Below are positions 24,155 to 32,728 of a DNA stretch of 38,886 bases, one piece after another; position 1 is the stretch's first letter; every line of letters begins with the position of its first letter. The stretch lies in NCBI GenBank assembly GCA_016176405.1, contig JACOXG010000015.1, forward strand, positions 1 to 38,886. Reading direction: 5' to 3'. Source of the DNA: Candidatus Daviesbacteria bacterium. GTDB taxonomy: Bacteria; Patescibacteriota; Microgenomatia; Daviesbacterales; UBA10151. Below the pieces are notes generated by a model. It was given only the letters and a program-made list of their open reading frames with translations. It was not told the DNA's origin and ran no database searches. Position numbers and translations under genes: made by a program.

Positions 24155-24417
24155 TATAATATAAGAATAGTGGTGCTAGAACTGGGTTGAATCTTCGACC
24201 CAAGCGCTCCAACTTCCTGGAGCAAAGGGCATAAAGTCCGAATTACTCGGACCATCGTAGCTGTAATCAAACAGTGCTGATGAGTGCCTAGGAAAGCATC
24301 CGCCCTCCGCCAAAGGCGGGGGACCATGGAGGGAATTCTTCTTTTGTGGCTTATTTTGCTGCTTTAGGTTTTCCCTTTGTTAAAAATCAATAAGTGTTCC
24401 TATCGAAAAGGATTTTT
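24155..24417 (+). ncRNA. Long structured 5' leader, candidate cis-regulatory RNA
   Basis: Extended -10 TGTTATAAT (TATAAT 24155-24160) predicts transcription from about 24167, some 250 nt before the ATG at 24418. The leader has at least four clear hairpins: GGGTTGA/TCGACCC (24184-24201), GCTCCA/TGGAGC (24206-24223), GTCCGA/TCGGAC (24236-24252) and CCGCC/GGCGG (24306-24318). Unpaired purine-rich joins lie between them. No open frame. Similar only in parts to the c-di-AMP (ydaO) riboswitch, which also controls cell-wall lytic genes; I cannot confirm a family. Confidence 0.55.
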
Positions 24418-24915
24418 ATGGAGAGAAAAACAGCCCAGTCTATCTTGCTAACCCTTGGCCTCTTTGTTGGCTCATCTTTTATAAGACCTTCTAATGTAGG
24501 TGCTGCTGTTAATGATTCTACTGTACAAGATAAAGAATCTTGGATAGAACCGTGGGAATGTAATATGGAGGAAAGAGAGTGTACAGAAAATCATGTTAAG
24601 GCTGCGATTAAGTTTGCTGCCAATCAATACGGGGTTAGTCAATCTTTGCTTGAGTGCATCGCTCAGCATGAATCAAATTTTAATCCGTATAAAGTATCTA
24701 AAACTAATGATCATGGGGCCTTCCAATTTCATCTCAACTCTGCAGATAAATATCACCCTACTGCTTGGACTATGATGGATATTACTCCCTATAAGGGGCA
24801 AAGTTTCTATGATCCATTCGCTTCAGCCAATGCAACAGCTTACCTGATAGCAAACGGGATAACTACCCCTGAGACAGGTGGCTGGACTACCTACCGTTTA
24901 TGTACTAGGGATTAG
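24418..24915 (+). CDS. Secreted lytic transglycosylase-like (SLT/lysozyme-fold) protein
   Basis: 165 residues. Starts MERKTAQSILLTLGLFVGSS, a signal peptide probably cut after N-V-G-A-A. The mature part has an SLT-like catalytic region: L-E-C-I-A-Q-H-E-S-N-F-N-P with the catalytic glutamate, then D-H-G-A-F-Q-F matching the G-x-x-Q motif, and an A-T-A-Y-L segment. It would cut peptidoglycan outside the membrane. The ATG at 24418 with AAAGGA upstream is preferred over the GTG at 24394. It lies behind the long structured leader. Confidence 0.8.
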   Translation: MERKTAQSILLTLGLFVGSSFIRPSNVGAAVNDSTVQDKESWIEPWECNMEERECTENHVKAAIKFAANQYGVSQSLLECIAQHESNFNPYKVSKTNDHGAFQFHLNSADKYHPTAWTMMDITPYKGQSFYDPFASANATAYLIANGITTPETGGWTTYRLCTRD

Positions 24916-24917
24916 CT

Positions 24918-26006
24918 TTATTCCAGATAGTCTCTTAATTTTTTGGCTCTGGTTGGATGTTTTAGTTTTCTGATGGCTTTGGCCTCAATTTGTCTAATAC
25001 GCTCACGAGTTACTCCGAATTCTTTTCCTACCTCTTCCAAAGTCCTCTGTTTACCATCTTCTAATCCAAATCTAAGTTGCAACACTCTTTTTTCCCTGGG
25101 AGATAAAGAATCCAATACCTCATCCAAATGCACCTTTAAAAGCTCTCTGGTGGCTTGTTCATCTGGTTGTAATCCCTGATCTGCAATAAAATCTCCCAAG
25201 TGTGAATCTTCCTCATCTCCAACAGGAGTCTCAAGTGAGGTTGGTTCTTGAGACACTTTGATGATTTCTCTGGCTTTTGATGAGTCAATCTCTAATACTT
25301 TGGCCACCTCATCTGGTGTTGGCTCCCTACCAAGCTCCTGCATCAGTCTTCTTTGAGTCCTATTAAATCTGTTGATCGTTTCCACCATATGAACCGGAAT
25401 TCGAATAGTTCTGGCTTGATCGGCAATAGCCCTGGTGATGGCTTGTCTAATCCACCAGGTGGCATAGGTGGAAAATTTATAACCTCTTCTCCAATCATAT
25501 TTATCAACTGCTCTCATTAGTCCAATATTACCTTCCTCTATTAAATCTAAAAGGCTCATCCCCCTTCCCACATATTTTTTGGCAATGGAGACTACCAATC
25601 TTAAATTGGCAGAAGTCAACTTATCTCTGGCAGCCTTGGCACCTTTTTCAGCCTTTTTTGCCAGTTCTATTTCTTCGGCAGCTGTCAGAAGAGAAATTTT
25701 ACCAATATCTCTTAAATACTGTCTGACTGGATCTGTCACTGAGCCTTCTTCTAAAGAGGTTAACAGCTCCAGTTCCTTCTCTAGCTCGGTGACAGATTTG
25801 GTTTCTGCTTCCAATTCCTCGGCAGTTGTTTCAAAAACGTCAATGCCCTCCTCTATCAGCTTGATATAGAAATCATCCAGCTCGACAATTGTTTCCTCAG
25901 GCTTGGGAAAAACTTGCAAAATTTCCTCTTGGGTAATAAAGCCGCGGTCTTTACCCAGCTTGAGTATCTTTTTAATATCTAATGGTTGTTCTTTTCGTTT
26001 TGACAT
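24918..26006 (-). CDS. rpoD: RNA polymerase primary sigma factor
   Basis: 362 residues. Regions recognised: 1.1-like N-terminus (I-T-Q-E-E-I), region 1.2 ([11 protein letters not shown]), region 2 including [17 protein letters not shown], region 3, and region 4.2 with the HTH ([19 protein letters not shown]). It directs polymerase to -35/-10 promoters like those listed here. It follows dnaG on the same strand, as in the classical macromolecular synthesis operon, with about 180 bp between. Confidence 0.97.
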   Translation of the reverse strand: MSKRKEQPLDIKKILKLGKDRGFITQEEILQVFPKPEETIVELDDFYIKLIEEGIDVFETTAEELEAETKSVTELEKELELLTSLEEGSVTDPVRQYLRDIGKISLLTAAEEIELAKKAEKGAKAARDKLTSANLRLVVSIAKKYVGRGMSLLDLIEEGNIGLMRAVDKYDWRRGYKFSTYATWWIRQAITRAIADQARTIRIPVHMVETINRFNRTQRRLMQELGREPTPDEVAKVLEIDSSKAREIIKVSQEPTSLETPVGDEEDSHLGDFIADQGLQPDEQATRELLKVHLDEVLDSLSPREKRVLQLRFGLEDGKQRTLEEVGKEFGVTRERIRQIEAKAIRKLKHPTRAKKLRDYLE

Positions 26007-26142
26007 ATTTTCCAGAGGAAAGGGTAAAGCGTGAAGGGTGAAGTATTTTAATTATTTTCCCCTTTACCCTTACCGCTTCCCCCTTTTTATAAGTTTTTTA
26101 ATTTGACTGATAGATCCCTAAATCTCTTTAGAGAACGGAGCT

Positions 26143-26166
26143 CTATTGTAACAACGATTACAATAG
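26143..26166. repeat. Perfect inverted repeat between dnaG and rpoD
   Basis: CTATTGTAA and TTACAATAG around the 6-nt loop CAACGA. No T-run follows on either strand. It could be a processing or partial termination site between the two genes. The remaining spacer (26007-26142) holds only low-complexity G/A- and C/T-rich stretches. Confidence 0.6.
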
Positions 26167-26189
26167 ATGCGTAGTTCTCGCAAGCGTTT

Positions 26190-27998
26190 CTACAAATTCT
26201 TCAGTTTTACAGATAAGTCTCTGAAACGCTTATTTAAAGTCTCCACCACCTCCATCTTACCAAACTCTTGGGCATTTTTAATCTCGAATGAAAGTTTTTC
26301 TAAAGAGGCCTTAATCAAAGCCTTTTTCAGTTCGGCAATTACCCCGGAAACTTCTTTTTCCCAACTCCTAGCCTCTTTCAGTTTATCATCTAGCTCAATC
26401 AAATATAATCTATCTACTTCCAAGATAATCTCTTTTGGCAAGCCCGCCACAAACTCATTAATATCAAAAGATTTGGCCTTAAAGGAGATTGAATCCAGAT
26501 ATAAAATCAGCATCACATAAATTTGTCTTAAGGCTTCAGCCAAAAATAAGTCATAGATATTGGAAGGGAAGGTTGACACAAAGACAAAATCTTTAGGAGG
26601 GTGCAAAAGCAGGGCAATTAAATATTCTTCCAAAAGTTCTCTTCTGGATCTTAAGTTAACCACATCATCTTTTTTTTGATGCAAAATTTGACTGTAATTT
26701 CTAGTCTCTGCCTGCCTGAGCTTATTGATAGCCTGTCTTAAAGCACTCTCATCAGTTTTTATAAAAGCTGCCAGTTTTTGGATATAATGATCTCTTTGCA
26801 AATCATCTGAGATTTTGGCCCAAATCGGGATCAGTTCTTCTCCAATCTTTCTTAGATGGAGGGGATTTTTTAGATCAAAACGAGCAGAGATGGAGGCTAA
26901 ATAATAATCATAAATTGGCACTGACCCCTCAATGGCTTTTTGCCAAAGATTCGGATCCTCTTTAATCACTTCTGCTGCATCTTTGCCTTTGATAATTTGT
27001 ACCACTTTAATATCCAAACCTGCCTTGTCTGCCATCTCGATGCCACGACGAGAGGCAAAATCCCCTGCTAAATCCATATCAAAACCCAAACTTAAATTAT
27101 CACTATATTTTTTCAAAAGTTCAATCTGGCCCTCTGTTAAGGCAGTACCTTTGGTGGCTACTACATTTTTAAAGTTAGCCTGATGAGAGGAAATCACATC
27201 CATCTCACCTTCTACCAACACTGCTTCTCCTTTAGCCCTAATATCTCCTTTGGCCAGATTTAAACCAAATAAAAAATTACTTTTATCAAAAATGGCAGTT
27301 TGTGGGGTGTTAATGTATTTTGGTTCGGCAAAGTCTAGGACTCTGCCAGCAAAACCTCTCAATTTATCTTTACTATCAATTAGTGGAAAAATAATCCTGC
27401 CTCTAAAACGATCATAGCAGCTTGCTTGTCCAGCTCCTCTTGAGGCCACGGCCAAGCCTGAGGCAATTATTTCAGAAGTAGTAAAGCCCCTTTTTAGTAA
27501 AAATTTGCTTAAAGATTCCCAGGAATTAGGGGCATAACCTAAACCAAACTGCTCTATAGAAGCATCGCTGATTCCTCTTTTTTGAAGATACTCTAAGGCT
27601 GTTTTACCCAAGAGATGCTTAGTTAAAATATAGTGAAAAAATTCTTGAGCCTTTAAATTGGCCTCAAATAATCTTTCTTTTAATCCTTTGACTTGATCAG
27701 TTTTCGCTTTTAAAGTCACTCCTGCTTTTTTGGCCAAATATTCTAAAGCCTCCTTAAACTCCATCCCCTCCTTTTCCATTAAAAACGTGAACAAATCGCC
27801 ACCTTTTCCGCATCCAAAACAATGCCAGATTTGACGTTCAGGAGAAACTACAAAAGAGGGAGTTTTCTCGCCGTGAAATGGACAAAGGGTTTTAAAGTTA
27901 ACACCGCTTTTTTTTAAAGGAAGATACTCAGCAATTAAATCTACAATATTAATTTTCTGCTTAATCAGCTCTGTTTCATCCATACCTGTAGCAGTCAT
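26190..27998 (-). CDS. dnaG: DNA primase
   Basis: 602 residues. N-terminal CHC2 zinc finger (Cys39, His42, Cys60, Cys63 in C-P-F-H and C-F-G-C), the RNA polymerase-type core with L-V-E-G-E-M-D-V of the TOPRIM fold and the L-G-F-D-M-D-L-A-G metal motif, and a C-terminal helical region for helicase contact. It makes primers for replication. An ATG five codons in (27983, MDETELIKQKI) matches the usual family start as well as the first ATG does. Confidence 0.95.
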   Translation of the reverse strand: MTATGMDETELIKQKINIVDLIAEYLPLKKSGVNFKTLCPFHGEKTPSFVVSPERQIWHCFGCGKGGDLFTFLMEKEGMEFKEALEYLAKKAGVTLKAKTDQVKGLKERLFEANLKAQEFFHYILTKHLLGKTALEYLQKRGISDASIEQFGLGYAPNSWESLSKFLLKRGFTTSEIIASGLAVASRGAGQASCYDRFRGRIIFPLIDSKDKLRGFAGRVLDFAEPKYINTPQTAIFDKSNFLFGLNLAKGDIRAKGEAVLVEGEMDVISSHQANFKNVVATKGTALTEGQIELLKKYSDNLSLGFDMDLAGDFASRRGIEMADKAGLDIKVVQIIKGKDAAEVIKEDPNLWQKAIEGSVPIYDYYLASISARFDLKNPLHLRKIGEELIPIWAKISDDLQRDHYIQKLAAFIKTDESALRQAINKLRQAETRNYSQILHQKKDDVVNLRSRRELLEEYLIALLLHPPKDFVFVSTFPSNIYDLFLAEALRQIYVMLILYLDSISFKAKSFDINEFVAGLPKEIILEVDRLYLIELDDKLKEARSWEKEVSGVIAELKKALIKASLEKLSFEIKNAQEFGKMEVVETLNKRFRDLSVKLKNL

Positions 27999-28086
27999 CT
28001 AGTCGTCCGATATTAACGAGGCCACTGGAAACTGCTTGGCAAATTGTACACCAAAATAAATCCGAAAACAACCCCGCACCCCCTTG

Positions 28087-28111
28087 TCATCCTGAGCGTA
28101 GCGAAGGATCT
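28087..28111 (+). repeat. CTGAGCG/GCGAAG palindromic repeat, copy 1
   Basis: TCATCCTGAGCGTAGCGAAG followed by GATCT. An imperfect palindrome, intergenic, 28 bp before tRNA-Ser(GGA). The rest of 27999-28138 shows no gene. Confidence 0.8.
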
Positions 28112-28138
28112 CACTTTCTGTTAAAATTTAGGCTGCCT

Positions 28139-28223
28139 GGAGAGGTCGCATAGTGGCCTAGTGCGCGGGCTTGGAAAGCTCGTATACCGCAAGGTATCGA
28201 GGGTTCAAATCCCTCCCTCTCCG
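28139..28223 (+). tRNA. tRNA-Ser (GGA)
   Basis: Acceptor GGAGAGG/CCTCTCC, anticodon loop TTGGAAA (GGA), long variable arm (TACC-GCAA-GGTA) typical of serine tRNAs, T arm GAGGG-TTCAAAT-CCCTC, discriminator G. CCA is not encoded. Confidence 0.95.
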
Positions 28224-28249
28224 CAGGTACTTTTTTAACCTATTAGCCT

Positions 28250-29050
28250 ATGTCGTCATTTTCTCCAAATTTTTTAAAAGAATACAAATTAGTAGTTTCT
28301 GATTTTGATGGGACACTTGTAGATAAAAGTCTGGAATTATCATCGGAATCCGAAAAGTTTGTAAAGTACATTCTTGAAAATAATCTTCATTTTTCAATCG
28401 CTTCAGGAAGACCTTTCTTTGGAATTATTGAGAAAGCGTGTTATAGATTAGGTCTTAATGATTATCAAATCGTCGCAGGTGGCTCAATAATTATTAGTCC
28501 AAAATCCAAAAAACCAGTTTGGATTAAACATTTCGAACCAAAGCTGGCAAAAGAATTAATTTCAAAGCTTTTAGATTTGAAAGCTAACTTCGCTGTTGAA
28601 ACATCACAGTCTGTTTACACGGAAAATTCACAAGAAAAACCACAATATGGAGCAGGAATAATATTTAAAAACATTGATGATTTAAATTATGAGGAGGTTA
28701 ACAAGATTGTAATCTTCCCTTTGGATATTTCCAAAGACATAATGAATAAAATACATGTGTTAGTTGAATCCTATAAGGATAAATTTCATTCCGTCAATGC
28801 TAATTCTCCGGTTGGACCTGCATACGACCTTACTCCTGCGTCTACTTCTAAACATTTTGCGGTACTAGAACTCATAAAGATTTTGAATATTAACCGTCAA
28901 GAGACAATTGGAATTGGTGACAGTTATAACGATTATCCTTTGCTAACCGCTTGCAGATATAAGGTTGTGATTAAAGGAGCTCCAAAAGAACTTGTCGAAA
29001 TTGCAGATTTAGTTATTTCAAGAGAAGAACTGTTTAACTTAGCTCAATGA
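28250..29050 (+). CDS. HAD-superfamily (Cof/IIB type) phosphatase
   Basis: 266 residues. Motif I D-F-D-G-T-L-V, motif II I-A-S-G-R-P, a cap domain in the IIB position, K as motif III in T-S-K-H-F, and motif IV G-D-S-Y-N-D-Y-P. Such enzymes hydrolyse sugar phosphates or other small phosphates. The substrate is unknown; trehalose-6-phosphate is one possibility, as no OtsB is seen in the window. It starts 26 bp after tRNA-Ser and may be read through from it. Confidence 0.88.
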   Translation: MSSFSPNFLKEYKLVVSDFDGTLVDKSLELSSESEKFVKYILENNLHFSIASGRPFFGIIEKACYRLGLNDYQIVAGGSIIISPKSKKPVWIKHFEPKLAKELISKLLDLKANFAVETSQSVYTENSQEKPQYGAGIIFKNIDDLNYEEVNKIVIFPLDISKDIMNKIHVLVESYKDKFHSVNANSPVGPAYDLTPASTSKHFAVLELIKILNINRQETIGIGDSYNDYPLLTACRYKVVIKGAPKELVEIADLVISREELFNLAQ

Positions 29051-29168
29051 GAAGTAAGTTCGAGTAACGTTTCTTAAATTGTAAAATTTGTGAAGTTGAT
29101 TAAGATTTTAAAATACGTTCCAACATAGTCAACCAGGCACCGCCTTCTTAATCTGCTACAATACCCTC

Positions 29169-29411
29169 ATGTTTAACTGGAATGTACCAAATGATAGTTT
29201 GGTCTTTGTATTATTAGTGATTTGGGAGGCTTTTTGGAAGGGAGTGGGACTTTGGAAGTCTGCCAAAAGGTCAGAGAGATGGTGGTTTATTGCCATCTTT
29301 TTAATAAATCTATTTGGCCTGATTCCCCTTTTCTATCTTTGGAGAACCAAACAGTTGGAAGAAGTTTTAAGAGATTTCTTTAAAATAAATCTTAGGAAAA
29401 ATACAGATTAG
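29169..29411 (+). CDS. DUF5652-like small membrane protein
   Basis: 80 residues with two membrane helices. The second half, R-W-W-F-I-A-I-F-L-I-N-L-F-G-L-I-P-L-F-Y-L, matches the DUF5652 pattern common in CPR genomes. Function unknown. Extended -10 TGCTACAAT ends 6 nt before the ATG, so the mRNA should be leaderless. It overlaps the end of the convergent glycosidase-like gene by 4 bp. Confidence 0.8.
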   Translation: MFNWNVPNDSLVFVLLVIWEAFWKGVGLWKSAKRSERWWFIAIFLINLFGLIPLFYLWRTKQLEEVLRDFFKINLRKNTD

Positions 29412-30751
29412 GCAGCAGAAAGAAGGCACCGATTAGCTCTTGACCAGGCTACAGCTGCTGCCCAAAATTGAGGAATGCAGGCTGCAGGTTTTCCTCCTTC
29501 CGTATAATCATACCAGGTACCATCATAATCTACCGAACCTGTTTCAACACAACCCTTCTCTATAATGATCTGTGCCAGTTCCCGATCTAACTCCTCGGCA
29601 AAATCCGTATGACCATAATTTTCAGCACCAAAGGCAGCAATACCAACATGATGAGGCCAAACCCCATTCCAATATGAGCTTGGACCATTAACAACAAATT
29701 GTCTTGAGTCGCTACTTTTAGACCTTGTACCCCATCTTTTTGTGTGAAAATCTGATTTCTGCAGTCTTTCAATAACTTGATCGGCAAATGGTTTTGCGAA
29801 AGTTTTACACCATAAACCATGCACTACATCATCTGTCATAATTTTCACCTGATTTCCTTCGCCATCAATTACTGGCGAGTAAAAACCTTTATCTTTCATC
29901 CAAAATAACTGGTGTATTTTCCTTTTTCCTTCATAATGTCTTCTCATTGCATCCTCAGCCAAGGAAAATTCTCCTCTGACTTGAGCCATCCAAGCAAATT
30001 CTGATAGTGAATCAACAAAGTGACAATTAAGACTCAAAAAGATATGCGGCGGACGGGGTACCTCTCTATCCTCTGTAATATAAGCAAGATCATTATCTTT
30101 CTCTGTAAGATTAAAAAGAGTCTTAAGGTTTTTAGGAATGGAATCAATTAAACCATAACCACTTGAATCAGCAATACCTGTATCATGCCTATACATAGCC
30201 AATATACTGGGCCAATACTTCTCTATGACTATTCTCCCCTCACCTTCGGATCGACCTTCTTTAACTCTCGCTAAAGATGCAATAAGCTTGATAATAAGAG
30301 CATTCACATCTCTTGCTCCGTAATATCGCATTTCCAAAGATCCGTCTGGCTTTTCCTCCACGGGCCATCCTGTAGCTCTTAGTTGCTCCATCCTGAATCT
30401 TGGTGTATATCCATTTCTATATTCGTGAGGTAAAACTCCCTCTTCTTCCTCACGTTCAGGATCAAATCTGGTACCTTGAAATTGAGTTAAAACATCAATA
30501 CCTACTTCTGTTGATTCAATAAACCACTCAGGGATTAATTCTGGTGACAAGGAGTTCAAAAGTACTAAACCGCCTATACCCAGATCGCGACCATGTAGAG
30601 CTTCATGTCTACCTAGGGCGGATGACCAGCCATACTGAGGATGACGGAGGCGTAAGAGATTATCCTCCGTAATTCTGGCAACCTGTGCAGCTTGCTCAGG
30701 TGACAACATAGGGTAGGGCCGTAATCTTATTATGGGATCAAAGTTTTTCAA
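29408..30751 (-). CDS. (alpha/alpha)6-barrel glycoside hydrolase-like protein
   Basis: 447 residues. Rich in helices with aromatic and acidic loops (G-R-D-L-G-I-G-G, S-S-Y-W-N-G-V-W-P-H-H, T-W-Y-D-Y-T-E-G), as in MGH1/GH63-type or debranching-type alpha-glycosidases. No signal peptide, so it acts inside the cell on a sugar such as trehalose, glycogen or a glucosylglycerate-like solute (inference). It is the last gene of an operon behind the NUDIX and MBL genes, 3 bp after the MBL stop. Confidence 0.75.
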   Translation of the reverse strand: MKNFDPIIRLRPYPMLSPEQAAQVARITEDNLLRLRHPQYGWSSALGRHEALHGRDLGIGGLVLLNSLSPELIPEWFIESTEVGIDVLTQFQGTRFDPEREEEEGVLPHEYRNGYTPRFRMEQLRATGWPVEEKPDGSLEMRYYGARDVNALIIKLIASLARVKEGRSEGEGRIVIEKYWPSILAMYRHDTGIADSSGYGLIDSIPKNLKTLFNLTEKDNDLAYITEDREVPRPPHIFLSLNCHFVDSLSEFAWMAQVRGEFSLAEDAMRRHYEGKRKIHQLFWMKDKGFYSPVIDGEGNQVKIMTDDVVHGLWCKTFAKPFADQVIERLQKSDFHTKRWGTRSKSSDSRQFVVNGPSSYWNGVWPHHVGIAAFGAENYGHTDFAEELDRELAQIIIEKGCVETGSVDYDGTWYDYTEGGKPAACIPQFWAAAVAWSRANRCLLSAA

Positions 30752-30754
30752 ATG

Positions 30755-31486
30755 TCAAATTTTAAGCTCCATACCATCGTAGGCAGGTAGGGATTTAGGG
30801 CAAATCTTTTGAATTTCTTGTTGTAATATTTTCTGTTTAGGGGCTGTATGACCAATTTGAGTAAAGATAATTTTTTTAACTGGCCAGGCGCAAAGTTTGG
30901 GCAAGACTTTTTGGATAGTCAAATGTGAGGCTATTTTCTTACCCCACATAGCGCCATCAATGATTAAAACATCAGCACCGGCCATGAGTTTTTCTGCCCT
31001 TTTATTCCAAGAAGCCACATCAGATGCATAAACCCATTTTTGACCATTTAAGGAAAAATGAAAACCTAAGGTGGGAAAATCCTTTTGAATAGAATGTTTA
31101 ACTTTAAATGGGGTGATCACCAAATCCCCCAGATGAATTTTTTTCCAAGCATTGATTGGATGAAGATCTAACAATTCTTGGGCTTTTTTAAATTTGGATT
31201 TGATTTTGGCAATAGTCTGGGACAAAGAAAGAATAGGCACCGCACCTCCTTTTTTAATTTGCCATTCTAGAAAATCTTTGATTCCACCAATGACATCAAT
31301 ATGAGCATGGGTAATGAATACTGCATCTAGGCTGGTTAGCTTTTGAGATTGTTTTTTAAAATCACGGCTAATATCTATTAAAACATTAACTAACGGAGTC
31401 TCAATTAGACAGCTGGACTCCAATCTTTGACCCTTAACTCCTCCAGTCGGCCCAGTGCCTAAGAAAGTTAACTTTACTTTTGCCAT
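30755..31486 (-). CDS. MBL-fold metallohydrolase (PhnP-like)
   Basis: 243 residues. Starts L-T-F-L-G-T-G-P-T-G-G and has the metal motif T-H-A-H-I-D-V-I-G-G, then A-S-D-V-A-S and I-G-H-T-A. This fits PhnP/RNase Z-like phosphodiesterases that cleave cyclic or linear phosphodiesters. It overlaps the NUDIX gene by 13 bp, so expression is linked. Confidence 0.87.
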   Translation of the reverse strand: MAKVKLTFLGTGPTGGVKGQRLESSCLIETPLVNVLIDISRDFKKQSQKLTSLDAVFITHAHIDVIGGIKDFLEWQIKKGGAVPILSLSQTIAKIKSKFKKAQELLDLHPINAWKKIHLGDLVITPFKVKHSIQKDFPTLGFHFSLNGQKWVYASDVASWNKRAEKLMAGADVLIIDGAMWGKKIASHLTIQKVLPKLCAWPVKKIIFTQIGHTAPKQKILQQEIQKICPKSLPAYDGMELKI

Positions 31487-31926
31487 AACTTGACAGCTTC
31501 TTTAAGAAGTTCCTTGTCATGAGAGAAACTTAAAGTCTTTAATGCATCAGCTACTTCAAACCATCCTGCTTCCTCCACTTCCCAATCATGATCTTTTGGA
31601 TCCCCTGAGACATATTTCATCAAAAAATACGTCACCACTTTAAAAATTTTTTCATTATTTAAGGTGTAGACATATTTGGAATAGCCCACCTTATCTAAAA
31701 TCTCAGCCTCCACTCCCCCTTCTTCTTTAACCTCACGAACCGCAGCTTGCTCAGCAGTTTGTCCTTCCTCAATCCAACCTTTGGGAAAACTCCAATTTTT
31801 ATTTTGAGAATGCTTGGTCAAAAGCACCTCAACTTTATTTTTTAAAAATTTATCCTGAGCGAGTCCAGAACGAAGTCGCGGGACGAGTCGAAGGACAATT
31901 CCACCGGCCGAAAATTCACGTTTCAT
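31474..31926 (-). CDS. NUDIX hydrolase with in-frame repeat insertion
   Basis: 150 residues. NUDIX box G-W-I-E-E-G-Q-T-A-E-Q-A-A-V-R-E-V-K-E-E-G-G is complete. It hydrolyses nucleoside diphosphates linked to another group; bis(5'-nucleosyl) tetraphosphates are a common substrate of this subgroup. After MKREFSAGGIVLR comes L-V-P-R-L-R-S-G-L-A-Q-D, encoded by a copy of the palindromic repeat, then the normal sequence resumes. An extended -10 TGTTAAAAT lies just before the ATG. First gene of the NUDIX-MBL-glycosidase operon. Confidence 0.9.
   Translation of the reverse strand: MKREFSAGGIVLRLVPRLRSGLAQDKFLKNKVEVLLTKHSQNKNWSFPKGWIEEGQTAEQAAVREVKEEGGVEAEILDKVGYSKYVYTLNNEKIFKVVTYFLMKYVSGDPKDHDWEVEEAGWFEVADALKTLSFSHDKELLKEAVKLWQK
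31853..31896. repeat. Palindromic repeat copy inside the NUDIX gene
   Basis: A longer variant of the CTGAGCG...CGAAG repeat (CCTGAGCGAG through GTCGAAGGAC). It keeps the frame open and adds about 12 residues between the first and second strands of the NUDIX fold. Confidence 0.75.
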
Positions 31927-31947
31927 CTTAAAGCTATTTTAACATAG

Positions 31948-31976
31948 TTGACAAATAATAAGTATTACTATAAAAT
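31948..31976 (+). promoter_or_regulatory. Near-consensus promoter of vapBC
   Basis: TTGACA (31948-31953), 17 bp, TAAAAT (31971-31976), then 10 nt to the ATG at 31987. The TTG of the -35 box is itself in frame with vapB and could be mistaken for a start codon. Confidence 0.75.
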
Positions 31977-31986
31977 AGGTATTACC

Positions 31987-32274
31987 ATGCAGATTCAACC
32001 TACTACCATTACTCAAAAGGGTCAAGTCACTATCCCTGCTCCAGTCAGGAAGGCACTGGGATTAAAACGTGGTGATCAAGTTCAATTTACTCTTAAGAAA
32101 AAGGTGGTTCAAATAAAAGTAGCCAAGAGATTTTCAATTATGTCACTTTATGGATCTTTAAAACCAAAGGTAAAATATCAAAAAACAGATGATATTTATA
32201 AAATTATCAAAAAAGAAGAACAGGCTTGGCCCGAGGCTGCTGTGGAGAGAGATTTAAAAAGCAAAATTAGATGA
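31987..32274 (+). CDS. vapB: AbrB/SpoVT-type antitoxin
   Basis: 95 residues. N-terminal swapped-hairpin DNA-binding fold: T-I-T-Q-K-G-Q-V-T-I-P-A-P-V-R-K-A-L-G-L-K-R-G-D. The C-terminal half should wrap around the toxin. Start at the ATG at 31987; the upstream in-frame TTG belongs to the -35 box. Its TGA overlaps the ATG of the PIN gene (ATGA). It should neutralise the toxin and repress the pair. Confidence 0.88.
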   Translation: MQIQPTTITQKGQVTIPAPVRKALGLKRGDQVQFTLKKKVVQIKVAKRFSIMSLYGSLKPKVKYQKTDDIYKIIKKEEQAWPEAAVERDLKSKIR

Positions 32275-32672
32275 TATTTTTAGACACAAACATCATCCTA
32301 AGATTTGTTTTAAAAGATCATCCTATTTACTCCCCTAAGGCTGAAGAGATTATTGGAAAAATTGACAGCGGTAAGGTCAAGGTCTATATTTCCTGGCCAA
32401 CCATTCTTAAAGTAGTATTTGTTTTACAAAATTCTGTTAAACTACCCAAAAAAGAAATTGCTAAGAATCTGCTATCTATTTTCCATTTGGAAAATGTGCT
32501 TTTAGAACAAAAGATTCTTTTGGATATTGTCTTTGAATATTATATGGATAAAAATATTAGTTTAACCGATGCCTATAATGCCGCCTTGATGCAAAAGAAA
32601 GGGGTAAGGCAAATTTATTCTTTTGATGAGGATTTTGATAAATTTCCCCAAATTAAAAGGCTGGAAAAATAA
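32271..32672 (+). CDS. vapC: PIN-domain toxin with a substituted active-site residue
   Basis: 133 residues. PIN fold: Asp5 in L-D-T-N, Asp100 in L-T-D-A, and Asp119/Asp123 in S-F-D-E-D-F-D. At the place where the family has a conserved glutamate (usually A-E-L/V-x-x-V-L) this protein reads T-I-L-K-V-V-F-V-L, with Lys47. VapC toxins cut tRNA or rRNA using the acidic cluster, so the loss of Glu could weaken or abolish cleavage. Translationally coupled to vapB. Confidence 0.85.
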   Translation: MIFLDTNIILRFVLKDHPIYSPKAEEIIGKIDSGKVKVYISWPTILKVVFVLQNSVKLPKKEIAKNLLSIFHLENVLLEQKILLDIVFEYYMDKNISLTDAYNAALMQKKGVRQIYSFDEDFDKFPQIKRLEK

Positions 32673-32700
32673 TCCCTTCAGCAGAAAATTCACGTTTCAT
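32673..32700 (-). pseudogene. Remnant of a second NUDIX gene start
   Basis: The minus strand from 32700 reads M-K-R-E-F-S-A-E-G-I-I-F and then soon stops, closely like the NUDIX start at 31926 (M-K-R-E-F-S-A-G-G-I-V-L). 17 bp (32684-32700) are identical to 31910-31926. Beyond that the codons differ at synonymous positions, which suggests an old duplicate rather than a target-site duplication. The vapBC pair lies between the two copies. Confidence 0.55.
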
Positions 32701-32728
32701 AATCGTGAGTTTATCATATAATAACAAT

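Noticed and set aside
24277-24296. A hammerhead ribozyme core (CTGATGAG ... GAAA)
   Set aside because: The bases between do not form stem II, and no matching stem III and cleavage triplet are found.
31910-32700. The 17-bp repeat around vapBC as a transposition target-site duplication
   Set aside because: Similarity extends beyond the identical stretch with synonymous differences, fitting an old NUDIX gene duplicate better.
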